The notes: generated by a model from the letters alone, not told the origin. Counted from the stretch's first letter, positions 1 through 7,247 are shown. The stretch is DNA of 29,044 nucleotides from an uncultured Collinsella sp. (GCA_900551665.1 URWW01000022.1:1-29044), one strand, 5' to 3'. Made by a program: numbers and translations.

Positions 1-1
1 T

Positions 2-544
2 CCGCTCACCACCAACATGCTTTCCTGGGCCAAGCAGCACGTCGAATGGTCTCTTGCCGCCGGCGACTATCAAGATCCGAATGGCGTGCTCATGACGGTG
101 ATCGACGTCAACGGCGACGCGCTCATGAGTGTGGGGCCCTATGAGCCGCTCGCCGACCGGTCCCGCGATGCCCTGGTTGCCCGTGCGGAGGAGGCCCGCC
201 GCGAGCAGGCCAAGACCGGCGTCGCCCCCGAGCTGCTGGCCTCGGTGACGCCCGAGGGGCGCATGCTGGTTTTCGCCGCGCCCGATGAGCATCTCTGCGG
301 TGCCGCGACCCTTGTGGAGCAGCTTGCTGCCACGCAGGGCCGTGAGGCCGTGCGTGCCTTGGGGGACGGCGCCCGTCTTGCTGACGCCCTCGATGCCGTC
401 GAAGAGGAGAGCGTCGTCTTCCTCATCTCCGACGAGCACGGTGTGGTGGTCGAAGACGAGCGGGCGACTCCCGTGCCCGTTTCCGCCGAGGCCCTGGAGA
501 CGGCCCGTGCCTTCGCAGATGGGCTGGCAAAGCTCTTCAAGTAG
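2..544 (+). CDS. Unrecognised protein, C-terminal part
   Basis: I do not recognise the family. The reading frame is open from the window edge, and the first ATG (position 17) has no Shine-Dalgarno sequence before it, so the gene probably begins upstream of the window. The visible 180 or so residues are acidic and alanine-rich, with no obvious membrane segment, signal peptide or metal motif. Strand-like hydrophobic stretches (VLMTVIDVNGDALMSV and MLVFAAP) alternate with charged helices, suggesting a soluble alpha/beta protein. Codon use matches the neighbouring genes. A 10-bp stem-loop and about 230 bases separate it from the downstream two-component genes, so it is probably a different transcription unit. 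Confidence 0.6.
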   Translation, partial: PLTTNMLSWAKQHVEWSLAAGDYQDPNGVLMTVIDVNGDALMSVGPYEPLADRSRDALVARAEEARREQAKTGVAPELLASVTPEGRMLVFAAPDEHLCGAATLVEQLAATQGREAVRALGDGARLADALDAVEEESVVFLISDEHGVVVEDERATPVPVSAEALETARAFADGLAKLFK

Positions 545-667
545 TTCGGTTTGCGCTGCGGGCTTATCCCCGCGTTTCCCGATGCGCCGGTCGCGCTGCC
601 GCTGTTGCCCCGGCGCCTCTCGATCGTGCGCTCGCGCCCATGAGGCTTACATTGCTGAAACCTCACC

Positions 668-695
668 GACCCGCCGCCTTCGCATGCGGCGGGTC
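668..695 (+). terminator. Stem-loop after the first gene, possible terminator
   Basis: A perfect 10-bp inverted repeat, GACCCGCCGC (668-677) and GCGGCGGGTC (686-695), flanks an 8-base loop. No T-run follows (GCGTCAT), so it is at best a weak intrinsic terminator for the gene ending at 544. It could also be a leader structure of the response-regulator transcript. Confidence 0.4.
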
Positions 696-775
696 GCGTC
701 ATAATGGAGCAAAGTAACGTAGAGCGGGCGTTTCTCAACGGCCGCCAAGGTGATGAAGAGGAAGGCGACAGGGGA

Positions 776-1450
776 ATGGCGCGCATATTCGTGGTCGAGG
801 ACGACGCACCCATTCGCAACGAGGTCATCGAGGTGCTCGAGCGCCAGGGCTTCGAGGTGTCCTACTGCCTCACGTTCGATCGCGTGGTCGACGATATCCT
901 CGCCGCCCGACCCAACCTCGTGCTGCTCGACCTCACCCTGCCCGGTACGGACGGCCAGCTCATCTGCCGCGAGTTGCGCCAGCAGTCCGATATTCCCGTC
1001 ATCGTGCTCACCTCGCGTGTGACCGAGGTCGACGAGGTCATGAGCATGACCATGGGCGCGGACGATTTCATTTCCAAGCCGTACAGCGCCCGCGTGCTTG
1101 TTGCGCGCGTGCAGGCGCTGCTCCGTCGTGTGCAGGGCTCTGGCGAGGCTTCTCACGAGCTCGCGCATAACGGGTTGTCGCTCGATCTGTCTCGATCCAC
1201 GGCCACCGCCGTCGACACCGGTCGAAGCATCGAGCTCACCAAAAACGAGATGCGCATCCTCTCCCTGCTCATCGGCCACGCGGGCACGATCGTGAGCCGC
1301 GAGGCCATCATGCGCGACCTATGGGACTCCGATGCGTTCGTGGACGACAACACCCTCACGGTGAACATCAACCGCCTGCGCGCGACGCTCGAGAAGATCG
1401 GCATCACGGGATATCTCACCACGCACCGCGGACGCGGGTACTCGGTGTAG
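776..1450 (+). CDS. OmpR/PhoB-family response regulator
   Basis: A 224-residue DNA-binding response regulator. The receiver domain (about 1-115) has the acidic pair D9/D10, phospho-acceptor D52 in VLLDLTLPG, T79 and K101 in the ISKPY motif. The C-terminal part (about 130-224) is a winged-helix domain ending in the usual THRGRGYSV. I chose ATG 776 because MARIFVVEDD begins the receiver fold and a purine-rich GAGGAAGG lies upstream; the frame also extends to 704, but that extension has no homology-like sequence. It is followed 13 bases later by its histidine kinase, so the two are almost certainly cotranscribed. By its partner and its sequence it resembles the BceR-type group, which usually regulates an adjacent antimicrobial-peptide ABC exporter. 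No such transporter is present in this window, so the target is unknown. Confidence 0.93.
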   Translation: MARIFVVEDDAPIRNEVIEVLERQGFEVSYCLTFDRVVDDILAARPNLVLLDLTLPGTDGQLICRELRQQSDIPVIVLTSRVTEVDEVMSMTMGADDFISKPYSARVLVARVQALLRRVQGSGEASHELAHNGLSLDLSRSTATAVDTGRSIELTKNEMRILSLLIGHAGTIVSREAIMRDLWDSDAFVDDNTLTVNINRLRATLEKIGITGYLTTHRGRGYSV

Positions 1451-1463
1451 GGGAGCGCACGCT

Positions 1464-2528
1464 ATGAGCTTCGTGAAATTCATGGGGTCGCATTGGCCCA
1501 CGCTCGCCCTGTCGGTCGCGGCCGCGGCCCTCAGTGCGTTCGTTTTGCTGGTCTCGGGTGCGGGTGCGGGTCTCTCCCTGCTCGTGGCGAGCGTGGTCGT
1601 TGGCTCCGCGATCATCTCAATCGCTATCGACTATCGTCGCAAACGCCCGTTCTATGGGGATCTTGCCGCCTGCACCGACGACCTCGAGCATCCGCTGTGG
1701 ATTTTCGAGATGGTGGACGAGCCCGACTACCCGGAGGGCAGGCTTGCCTACGAGGCCCTGAGCGCCGTGTCGAAGGCCGCCAACGACGACGTCTCGGAGT
1801 ACCGCCGTCAGGCTCAGGACTATCGCGAATACGTCGAGACCTGGGTCCACGAGGCGAAGTCGCCCCTCGCCGCCGCCCACCTCATGCTCGAGAACCTCAT
1901 GGAGAGCCTGCCCGCCGATGAGACGGGCGAGGTGCTGCTCGAGAAGACCGAGGCGCTCGGCGAGGAGCTCGACCGTGTCGAGGGCTTTATCGAGCAGGCG
2001 CTGTTCTTCGCCCGGTCCGAGTCGCTCGACCGCGACTACCTGATTCGCCCCTATAGCTTGCAAAAGCTCGTGGGCGATGCGGTGCGCGCGAATGCGCGCG
2101 TGCTGATGGGGGCGCATGTGGCTCCGTATCGTATCGATTTGGAGCAGACGGTGTTCACGGACGAGAAATGGATGAACTTCATCTTGGGGCAGCTCATCCA
2201 GAACAGCGCGAAATACGCTGCGGGCGAGGGTGCCGAGCTGGTGTTCTCAAGTCGCCTGTGCGATGAGGGGCTGTCGAGCGAACGCATCGAGTTGGAGGTG
2301 CGCGATAACGGCTGCGGCGTCGAGCAGGCCGATCTGGCGCGCGTATTCGACCGCGGTTTCACCGGCGAGAACGGGCGCACGGGCAAGCGTGCCACGGGTA
2401 TAGGCCTGTACCTGGTCAAGCGCTTGTGCGACAAGATGGGGCTCGCGGTGCGCGCGCAATCGGCGCCGGGGGAGTACTTCGCGGTGACCATCGCGTTTCC
2501 AACGAACAAGATGCACTACTTCGAATGA
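1464..2528 (+). CDS. Short intramembrane-type sensor histidine kinase
   Basis: A 354-residue kinase with two adjacent membrane segments near residues 12-31 and 36-56 and almost no extracytoplasmic loop, as in BceS-type intramembrane-sensing kinases. The H-box is WVHEAKSPL with the phospho-acceptor at H129. The ATPase domain has an N-box (N247 in QLIQNSAKYA), a G1 box DNGCGV (281-286) and a G2 box TGIGLYL (311-317). It lies 13 bases behind the response regulator and presumably phosphorylates it. In known BceRS systems such kinases do not detect ligand themselves but read the flux of a partner ABC transporter. That transporter is not next to this pair, so either it is elsewhere or this kinase works differently. 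Start ATG 1464. Confidence 0.92.
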   Translation: MSFVKFMGSHWPTLALSVAAAALSAFVLLVSGAGAGLSLLVASVVVGSAIISIAIDYRRKRPFYGDLAACTDDLEHPLWIFEMVDEPDYPEGRLAYEALSAVSKAANDDVSEYRRQAQDYREYVETWVHEAKSPLAAAHLMLENLMESLPADETGEVLLEKTEALGEELDRVEGFIEQALFFARSESLDRDYLIRPYSLQKLVGDAVRANARVLMGAHVAPYRIDLEQTVFTDEKWMNFILGQLIQNSAKYAAGEGAELVFSSRLCDEGLSSERIELEVRDNGCGVEQADLARVFDRGFTGENGRTGKRATGIGLYLVKRLCDKMGLAVRAQSAPGEYFAVTIAFPTNKMHYFE

Positions 2529-2633
2529 TTGCTTTGTGAGGGGCCAAGACGAGCCGACCGCCCGTCGTGCAGGGGGCGCCGCTCAGTGATAAAGGCGTTG
2601 ACCATCACCCGCAAAAGAGGAAAATGAAGCGTC

Positions 2634-2655
2634 GGACGTATGGGAACGTACGTCC
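2634..2655 (+). promoter_or_regulatory. Candidate operator of the LacI-family gene
   Basis: A perfect dyad, GGACGTA (2634-2640) and TACGTCC (2649-2655), with an 8-base centre lies 24 bases before the start codon of the LacI-family gene. LacI-family repressors commonly bind dyads of this size at their own promoters, so autoregulation is a reasonable inference. A TTGACC -35-like hexamer lies at 2598-2603 but I see no convincing -10. Confidence 0.45.
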
Positions 2656-2679
2656 TTCGTTCGTTTATGGGGGTGTAGC

Positions 2680-3699
2680 ATGGCGACAAAGGTCACGCTC
2701 AAGGAAATCGCGCAGGAAGTCGGGCTGTCACCGTCGGCGGTGTCGCTCGTTCTCAACGACCGTCCCTGCCGCATCTCGGATGAGAATCGCCGGCGCATCA
2801 AGGAAGTCGCCGCGCAGAAGCGCTATGTGCCCAATCAGATCGCGCGCAGCCTTGTGATGCAGCAGTCGAGGACCCTCGGCCTCATCGTGCCGAACATCAT
2901 GAGCCGCTTCTTCTCCTCGTTTGCCCGCAACCTCGAGGTGCGCTGCCGCGAGCGCGGATACGCCCTGTTCATCATGAACTCCGACGGCAAGACCGAGAAC
3001 GACGCCGACCTGGTTCGCCTGCTGATCAACCGCGGCGCCGACGGCATCTTCCTCGTCGCCGCCGAGGAGGTCTCGCCCGACCCCCTGCTCATGGAGCAGC
3101 TCGAGGCCGGTATCGTGCCCGTGGTGATGGTCGACCGTTCGATTGAGAACGCGCTTGGCGACAAGGTCCGATTTGACAGCGAGCTCGGCGGATATCTGGC
3201 AACCAAGCACCTGCTCGACGAGGGCCATCGCCGTATCGCGTGCGTGGTGAACACCGCATCGCACACCGGCCGCGATCGCCTGGCTGGCTGCCGGCGTGCG
3301 TTTGCCGAGGCCGGTGCACCCTTTGGCGAGGACCTGGTGTTCGAGAGCGACTATTACATCGCCGACGGATGCCGTGCCGCTGAGCGCATTGTGGCCTCCG
3401 ACGCCACGGCGATTTTCGCGAGTTCCGACAACATTGCCCTCGGCGTGCTCAAGTGCCTGTACGCGCATGGCAAGCGCGTGCCGCGCGACTACTCGCTTGT
3501 GAGTTACGACAACTCCGCCGCCGATGCGCTGTTCGAGCCCGCGCTCACCGCTATCGAGCAGGACGTCGAGGAGCTGGCCGATCACGCGCTTGAGCTGCTG
3601 CTCGCCCGTGTCGAGGCTAAGGACGGCACCCTGGGCCCGTTCGAGGAGCGAGTGCTTCCGCCGCGCTTGGTCCACAACGCCAGCGTCTCCCGTCCCTAA
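2680..3699 (+). CDS. LacI-family transcriptional regulator
   Basis: A 339-residue repressor. The N-terminal helix-turn-helix (about 6-26, TLKEIAQEVGLSPSAVSLVL) is followed by the hinge-helix region around PNQIARSLV and a periplasmic-binding-protein-like effector domain (about 65-330), with typical strands such as TLGLIVPNI, GADGIFLVAA and AIFASSDNIALGV. Length and layout are standard for the family. The effector cannot be read from sequence; the RbsR/PurR-like effector fold suggests a sugar, nucleoside or base. The gene stands alone, with a candidate operator just upstream and a palindromic element and terminator downstream. Its possible regulation of the nucleoside genes elsewhere in the window is speculation. 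Start ATG 2680 follows a G-rich GGGGGTG sequence. Confidence 0.93.
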   Translation: MATKVTLKEIAQEVGLSPSAVSLVLNDRPCRISDENRRRIKEVAAQKRYVPNQIARSLVMQQSRTLGLIVPNIMSRFFSSFARNLEVRCRERGYALFIMNSDGKTENDADLVRLLINRGADGIFLVAAEEVSPDPLLMEQLEAGIVPVVMVDRSIENALGDKVRFDSELGGYLATKHLLDEGHRRIACVVNTASHTGRDRLAGCRRAFAEAGAPFGEDLVFESDYYIADGCRAAERIVASDATAIFASSDNIALGVLKCLYAHGKRVPRDYSLVSYDNSAADALFEPALTAIEQDVEELADHALELLLARVEAKDGTLGPFEERVLPPRLVHNASVSRP

Positions 3700-3704
3700 C
3701 GTTC

Positions 3705-3801
3705 CAATTGGGGACAGGCGCAAATTGAGGCTCTCGTCATCGGTTCGACTGGTAACCTGCCAGAACCGCGAAACCTCTCAATTTGTGCCTGTCCCTAATT
3801 G
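3705..3801. repeat. REP/MITE-like palindromic element
   Basis: Two 25-bp arms (3705-3729 and 3777-3801) form an inverted repeat with two mismatches; each contains the core GGGACAGGC followed by CAAATTGAG. The 47-base centre is itself foldable: CGGTTC pairs with GAACCG around CTGG and CCAG. The element starts six bases after the LacI stop codon. It is AT-richer than its surroundings. This layout is that of a non-autonomous mobile or extragenic palindromic repeat; from memory, related GGGACAG-containing repeats occur near IS200/REP-type transposases, but no transposase is in the window. Confidence 0.6.
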
Positions 3802-3809
3802 AGACATGA

Positions 3810-3838
3810 AGAAGGCCGCCCGAAAGGGGCGGCCTTCT
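3810..3838. terminator. Bidirectional terminator between lacI-type gene and uspA
   Basis: A 12-bp perfect stem, AGAAGGCCGCCC (3810-3821) and GGGCGGCCTTCT (3827-3838), with a GAAAG loop lies between two converging genes. Both flanks have only short T/A tracts, so it probably serves both directions with moderate strength. Confidence 0.7.
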
Positions 3839-3878
3839 AAGTTGGGGGCTGTGGGTGCGCGGCGTGTTCCGCTTGGCG

Positions 3879-4316
3879 CTACTTGACGACCAGGATATCG
3901 CAGTCGGTGTTGCGCAGCAGGAACGTCGAGATGGAGCCGAGCAGCGCGTACTTGATGGAGGACAGGCCGCGAGCACCGCAGAGGACCAGGTCGGGCTCGA
4001 TGACGTCGAGCATCTCGTCCTTCAGGGTCTCGCGGATGCGACCGGCGCGAATCACAACGTCGACGGAGGGGATGGCGGGGTTGGCCTTGGCCTCCTCGAC
4101 CTGGGCGGCGATGGAGTTGGTGAAGGCGTCCTGAAGCCCCTGGACCAGGTCGGCGGGATAGGATCCGGCGGATTCAAGCGCCGTGGAGTCGATGACATGG
4201 CCGATGACGAGCGCGGCGCCGTTGTTCGCGGCGACCTTGATCGCGCGGGCGAGGACGAAGTCCTGCTGCTCGGTGCCGTCAAGGGCGACGAATACCTTGG
4301 AATAACCCTCGTGCAT
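3879..4316 (-). CDS. Universal stress protein, UspA family
   Basis: A 145-residue single-domain Usp protein. It begins with the family pattern KVFVALDGTEQQ and ends with the nucleotide-binding motif G-x2-G-x9-G-S (in GARGLSSIKYALLGS) followed by the final strand CDILVVK. The motif indicates the ATP-binding subclass. Family members are soluble dimers that help in stress survival; a precise role cannot be deduced. It is monocistronic, reads toward the LacI-type gene and shares a terminator with it. A strong ribosome-binding site AAGGAGG lies just before ATG 4316. A TATAAC -10-like hexamer is at 4385-4380 on the minus strand, with no clear -35. Confidence 0.93.
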   Translation of the reverse strand: MHEGYSKVFVALDGTEQQDFVLARAIKVAANNGAALVIGHVIDSTALESAGSYPADLVQGLQDAFTNSIAAQVEEAKANPAIPSVDVVIRAGRIRETLKDEMLDVIEPDLVLCGARGLSSIKYALLGSISTFLLRNTDCDILVVK

Positions 4317-4472
4317 GGTGACCTCCTTGGTCTATGCGGGCTTTCACGCGCCCGTCTCATGGTGCTTTACCATGCCACAGTTATACCCATTCGGCTTACA
4401 TTTGCGTTCGATATATCGCAAACGGCGCGCATTTTCGGTGCAGCGCATCGTGTCGGGTGATAATGGGATATC

Positions 4473-4494
4473 GCGCCGCAGGGCGGCGCTTTTT
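4473..4494 (+). terminator. Hairpin with T-run in the uppP leader
   Basis: GCGCCGC (4473-4479) pairs with the complementary G/C arm ending at 4489 and is followed by TTTTT (4490-4494). This is a canonical intrinsic-terminator layout on the plus strand, 46 bases before the uppP start and with no plus-strand gene upstream. It sits directly after a GATAAT -10-like hexamer (4459-4464). It is therefore either a leader attenuator or a 5' stabilising hairpin for uppP. Confidence 0.5.
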
Positions 4495-4540
4495 GTATCG
4501 ACATGCTCGGCGCGCACCGTCACGCCCCTGAGGAGGACAC

Positions 4541-5476
4541 GTGGATATTATCGAGCTGCTCAAATCCGCCTTCCTTGGCCTGGTCGAGGGCATCACGGAG
4601 TGGCTGCCCATCTCGTCGACGGGCCACATGATCTTGGTGGATGAGTTCATCAAGCTGAACGTCACCGAGGAATTCTGGAACATGTTCCTCGTCGTCATTC
4701 AGCTCGGCGCCATTCTCGCCGTATGCGTGCTGTTCATACGCGACCTGTTGCCGTTCGGCTTTGGCAAGACGCGACAGGAGTGCCGTTCCACCTGGAGCCT
4801 GTGGGGCAAGATCATCGTCGGTTGCCTGCCCGCGGCCATCATCGGCATCCCGCTCGACGACTTCATGGAGGAGCACCTCTACAGCGCCGGGGTCGTGGCC
4901 ACCGCGCTCATCGTCTACGGCATCGCCTTCATCGTGATCGAGCGTTGGCGCGCCAATAAGCTCGCCGCGCGCGTGGGTGCCGAGGGTGTGACGCCGGGCG
5001 GTAGGCCCACGGGCTCGCATTTCGCCGCTCCCGCCCCCGCTGTCGAGCCCACTGAGGGTGGCGATTTCGGCTCCATCACCACGCTTGACGACCTCTCTTA
5101 TAAGACCGCCTTCGGCATCGGCTGCTTCCAGGTGCTCTCGCTCATCCCCGGTACCTCGCGTTCCGGATCCACCATCATCGGCGGCTTGCTGCTGGGCACC
5201 ACGCGCTCCGTGGCGGCCAAGTTCACCTTCTTCCTGGCGATTCCCGTCATGTTCGGCGCGAGCTTCCTCAAGCTTGTGAAGTTCTTCCTCAAGGGCGGCG
5301 TGTTCGACCCGAGTGGTATCGCCATCCTCGCGGTCGGTTGCATCGTCGCGTTCATCGTCTCGCTCGTCGCGATCAAGTGGCTCATGGGCTTCGTCCGCCG
5401 TCACGACTTCACGGCGTTCGGCATCTACCGCATCGTGCTCGGCGTCGCGGTTCTCGCGTACTTCATGCTGGTCTAA
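4541..5476 (+). CDS. uppP: Undecaprenyl-diphosphatase UppP/BacA
   Basis: A 311-residue integral membrane phosphatase that recycles undecaprenyl pyrophosphate to the monophosphate for cell-wall synthesis; overproduction in other bacteria gives bacitracin resistance. The two family signatures are present: EGITEWLPISSTGH (16-29) with the catalytic glutamates, and PGTSRSGST (203-211). Several membrane segments follow the family pattern. The protein is longer than usual (about 265-290) because of a proline/glycine-rich hydrophilic insert at about residues 145-185. The start is GTG 4541, supported by AGGAGG at 4531-4536. A bacitracin-target enzyme near a Bce-like two-component pair is suggestive, but other genes lie between them. 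A terminator follows at 5527-5570. Confidence 0.95.
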   Translation: MDIIELLKSAFLGLVEGITEWLPISSTGHMILVDEFIKLNVTEEFWNMFLVVIQLGAILAVCVLFIRDLLPFGFGKTRQECRSTWSLWGKIIVGCLPAAIIGIPLDDFMEEHLYSAGVVATALIVYGIAFIVIERWRANKLAARVGAEGVTPGGRPTGSHFAAPAPAVEPTEGGDFGSITTLDDLSYKTAFGIGCFQVLSLIPGTSRSGSTIIGGLLLGTTRSVAAKFTFFLAIPVMFGASFLKLVKFFLKGGVFDPSGIAILAVGCIVAFIVSLVAIKWLMGFVRRHDFTAFGIYRIVLGVAVLAYFMLV

Positions 5477-5495
5477 GCGACTTGCAGCACGGTGC

Positions 5496-5514
5496 GATAC
5501 GCATTGTGCGTATC
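5496..5514 (+). promoter_or_regulatory. Short perfect dyad between uppP and the nucleoside hydrolase
   Basis: GATACGCA (5496-5503) and TGCGTATC (5507-5514) are perfectly complementary around TTG. It could be an operator for a dimeric regulator or a small RNA hairpin. It lies just upstream of the stronger hairpin at 5527-5561. Confidence 0.35.
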
Positions 5515-5526
5515 CTTTGCATGTAC

Positions 5527-5570
5527 ATGGCACGTACTCTGGCATACTGGGTACGTGCCATTTTCTTTTG
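5527..5570 (+). terminator. Intrinsic terminator after uppP
   Basis: An 11-bp perfect stem, ATGGCACGTAC (5527-5537) and GTACGTGCCAT (5551-5561), is followed by the T-rich tract TTTTCTTTT. It ends only 12 bases before the nucleoside hydrolase start codon. If the downstream gene has a promoter further up, the hairpin would act as an attenuator. Confidence 0.75.
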
Positions 5571-5581
5571 AAAGGTTTCGT

Positions 5582-6526
5582 ATGACGAACGTGTATTTCA
5601 ACCATGACGGCGGTGTAGACGACCTGGTGAGCCTGCTGCTGTTGCTGCAGATGCCCGAGGCCCGTGTGACGGGCGTCTCGGTGGTGGACGGCGATTGCCA
5701 GATCGAGGCGGCGCTCGAGGCGTCCCGCAAGATCATCGACCTCTTTGGGGGCAAGCAGGCGGCCCTCGAGGTTGCGGCGTCGGACTCTCGCCCGCATCAT
5801 CAATTCCCCTCGGAGTGGAGGGGTTCCGCCTTCACCTTTGATGCGCTGCCCATGCTGAACGAGCACGGCGCGCCTCGCACGCCGATCGCCGCGCGCCCGG
5901 CCCATCTCGACCTGGTGGATAAGGTCATGGCCGAAGAGGGCAAGACGACCCTGCTGTTCACCGGCCCCTTGACCGACCTCGCCCGCGCGCTGGACGCCGA
6001 GCCCGCCATCGAGGAGAAGATCGAGACGCTCTTTTGGATGGGCGGCTCGCTTGACGGCCACGGCAACGTGGTGGACCCGTGCTTTGACGGCACCGCCGAG
6101 TGGAACGCGTTTTGGGACCCCGAGGCGGTCAAGCGCGTGTGGGACTCGTCGCTCGAGATTCACATGGTGGGCCTGGAGAGTACCGAGGAGCTGCCGCTCA
6201 CGCGTGATCTGTGCCAGCACTGGGCCGAGCTGCGTCGGTATCCGGCCATCGACCTGATCGGCCAGGGATATGCGCTGGTGCTCAACGTGGCCGCCAACAA
6301 CGTGTACTACCTGTGGGATGTGCTCACGACCGTCTACTGCCTGCACCCCGAGATCGCCGAGGTGGAGCGCGTCCGTTGCGATGTCCGCGTTGACGGTGCG
6401 GCCGCGGGGCGTACGTATCGCTGCGAGGAGGGGCGCGAGGTGACGCTCGTGACGCATGCCGACCCCGAGCGCTTCTACGCGCTCGTCGACGAGCTCGCGA
6501 TGTCCGCGGCTCCGGCGCTGTACTAA
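5582..6526 (+). CDS. Nucleoside hydrolase (ribonucleoside N-ribohydrolase family)
   Basis: A 314-residue enzyme expected to hydrolyse nucleosides to free base and ribose. The N-terminal calcium/ribose motif is present as NHDGGVDD (7-14), with D9, D13 and D14 matching the family's DxDPGxDD signature, except that the first aspartate is asparagine (N7). Other family features are TGPLTDLA (127-134), WMGGS (152-156), EWN (173-175) and a C-terminal aspartate in LWDVLTT (D246) where the last calcium ligand is expected. Start ATG 5582 has GAAAGG seven bases upstream. The gene is followed 34 bases later by the ArsC-like gene and probably shares its transcript. It complements the phosphorolytic nucleoside pathway encoded on the other strand. 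Base preference cannot be read from sequence. Confidence 0.88.
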   Translation: MTNVYFNHDGGVDDLVSLLLLLQMPEARVTGVSVVDGDCQIEAALEASRKIIDLFGGKQAALEVAASDSRPHHQFPSEWRGSAFTFDALPMLNEHGAPRTPIAARPAHLDLVDKVMAEEGKTTLLFTGPLTDLARALDAEPAIEEKIETLFWMGGSLDGHGNVVDPCFDGTAEWNAFWDPEAVKRVWDSSLEIHMVGLESTEELPLTRDLCQHWAELRRYPAIDLIGQGYALVLNVAANNVYYLWDVLTTVYCLHPEIAEVERVRCDVRVDGAAAGRTYRCEEGREVTLVTHADPERFYALVDELAMSAAPALY

Positions 6527-6560
6527 GACGTATCGACCCCGAACCCCCCACGGAGCTGAC

Positions 6561-6902
6561 ATGAACATCCAGATCTTCGGAACCAAGAAGAGCTTCGACA
6601 CCAAGAAGGCCCAGCGCTATTTCAAGGAGCGTCGCATCAAGTTCCAGTTCATCGACCTCAAGGAGAAGGAGATGAGCAAGGGCGAGTTGCAGAGCGTGAT
6701 GCGCGCCGTCGGCGGCATCGACGCCGTGATTGACCCGGATGCGAAGGATCAGGATACCGTGGCGCTCATCACCTATCTCGCCGAGAGCCAGAAGTTCGAC
6801 AAGCTGCTCGAGAACCAGCAGGTCCTGCGCGAGCCCATCGTGCGCAACGGCGCCAAGGCCACCGTGGGGTATTGCCCCGACACCTGGAAGGGCTGGGAGT
6901 AG
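6561..6902 (+). CDS. ArsC/Spx-family protein lacking the catalytic cysteine
   Basis: A 113-residue thioredoxin-fold protein of the ArsC/YffB/Spx family, recognised from MNIQIFGT at the first strand, the DTKKAQRYFKERRI helix, FIDLKEKEMSKGEL and the C-terminal LREPIVRNGAKATVGY with the conserved arginine and cis-proline loop. The position after GTKK, where the family has the redox cysteine, is serine here (S11, codon AGC, one base from TGC). Classical arsenate reductase chemistry is therefore unlikely; a binding or regulatory role, or a decayed enzyme, are possible. The only cysteine is in the C-terminal GYCPDTW. ATG 6561 is chosen because upstream in-frame sequence lies inside the nucleoside hydrolase gene in another frame. 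Confidence 0.88.
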   Translation: MNIQIFGTKKSFDTKKAQRYFKERRIKFQFIDLKEKEMSKGELQSVMRAVGGIDAVIDPDAKDQDTVALITYLAESQKFDKLLENQQVLREPIVRNGAKATVGYCPDTWKGWE

Positions 6903-6958
6903 GCCTGTCGGCGCATCTGCGCGAGAGTGATTTTGCCAAATTCGAAAGAAGTGTGACC

Positions 6959-6985
6959 GGCGCCCCTTGCTAGGGGCGCCTTTTT
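6959..6985 (+). terminator. Intrinsic terminator after the ArsC-like gene
   Basis: GGCGCCCC (6959-6966) and GGGGCGCC (6973-6980) form an 8-bp stem with loop TTGCTA, followed immediately by TTTTT. This ends the plus-strand run that includes the nucleoside hydrolase. Confidence 0.9.
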
Positions 6986-7156
6986 GCTGAATGGGGATGA
7001 GAAAAAGAAAAAAAGAGCGCCCGCGCGACGCATGGCAGGGGTGATTCGTGGCTATTTCTCGCTGAAATCTCGTTTGGTAGCGGTCCGCATGTGCTCATTG
7101 GTCACACATCTGGAGAATTTGACAATCGCAGAATCGGCGGCGCTTCCCAGGCGCAT
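6986..7156. other. Gene-free spacer between converging transcripts
   Basis: This spacer lies between two convergent terminators and holds no gene I can support. It contains a purine tract (about 6995-7017, mostly A and G). On the minus strand this becomes a T-rich tract after a small GC-rich sequence, possibly a back-up terminator for the nucleoside operon. A lone TTGACA (7119-7124) has no matching -10. Confidence 0.5.
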
Positions 7157-7200
7157 AAAAACGCCGCCTACCGAATGGGTGATGCATGCGGTAGGCGGCG
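7157..7200 (-). terminator. Terminator of the nucleoside salvage operon
   Basis: A 12-bp perfect stem, CGCCGCCTACCG (7162-7173) and CGGTAGGCGGCG (7189-7200), is followed on the minus strand by TTTTT (7161-7157). It lies 48 bases beyond the deoB stop codon. Confidence 0.9.
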
Positions 7201-7247
7201 GCAGTGTTGATAGCGCCAAGTTGATCTGGCGGCGGGTGCTTGGCGTG

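Noticed and set aside
700..705. CATAAT as -10 of the response-regulator gene
   Set aside because: The sequence 17 bases upstream lies in a GC hairpin and shows no -35.
4520..6604. A 694-codon minus-strand open frame opposite uppP and the nucleoside hydrolase
   Set aside because: Composition is Arg/Asp/Glu/His-rich and repetitive, while the plus strand encodes two clearly recognised proteins.
7119..7124. Perfect TTGACA as promoter of a small RNA
   Set aside because: No -10-like sequence lies 15-19 bases downstream; the region there is GC-rich.
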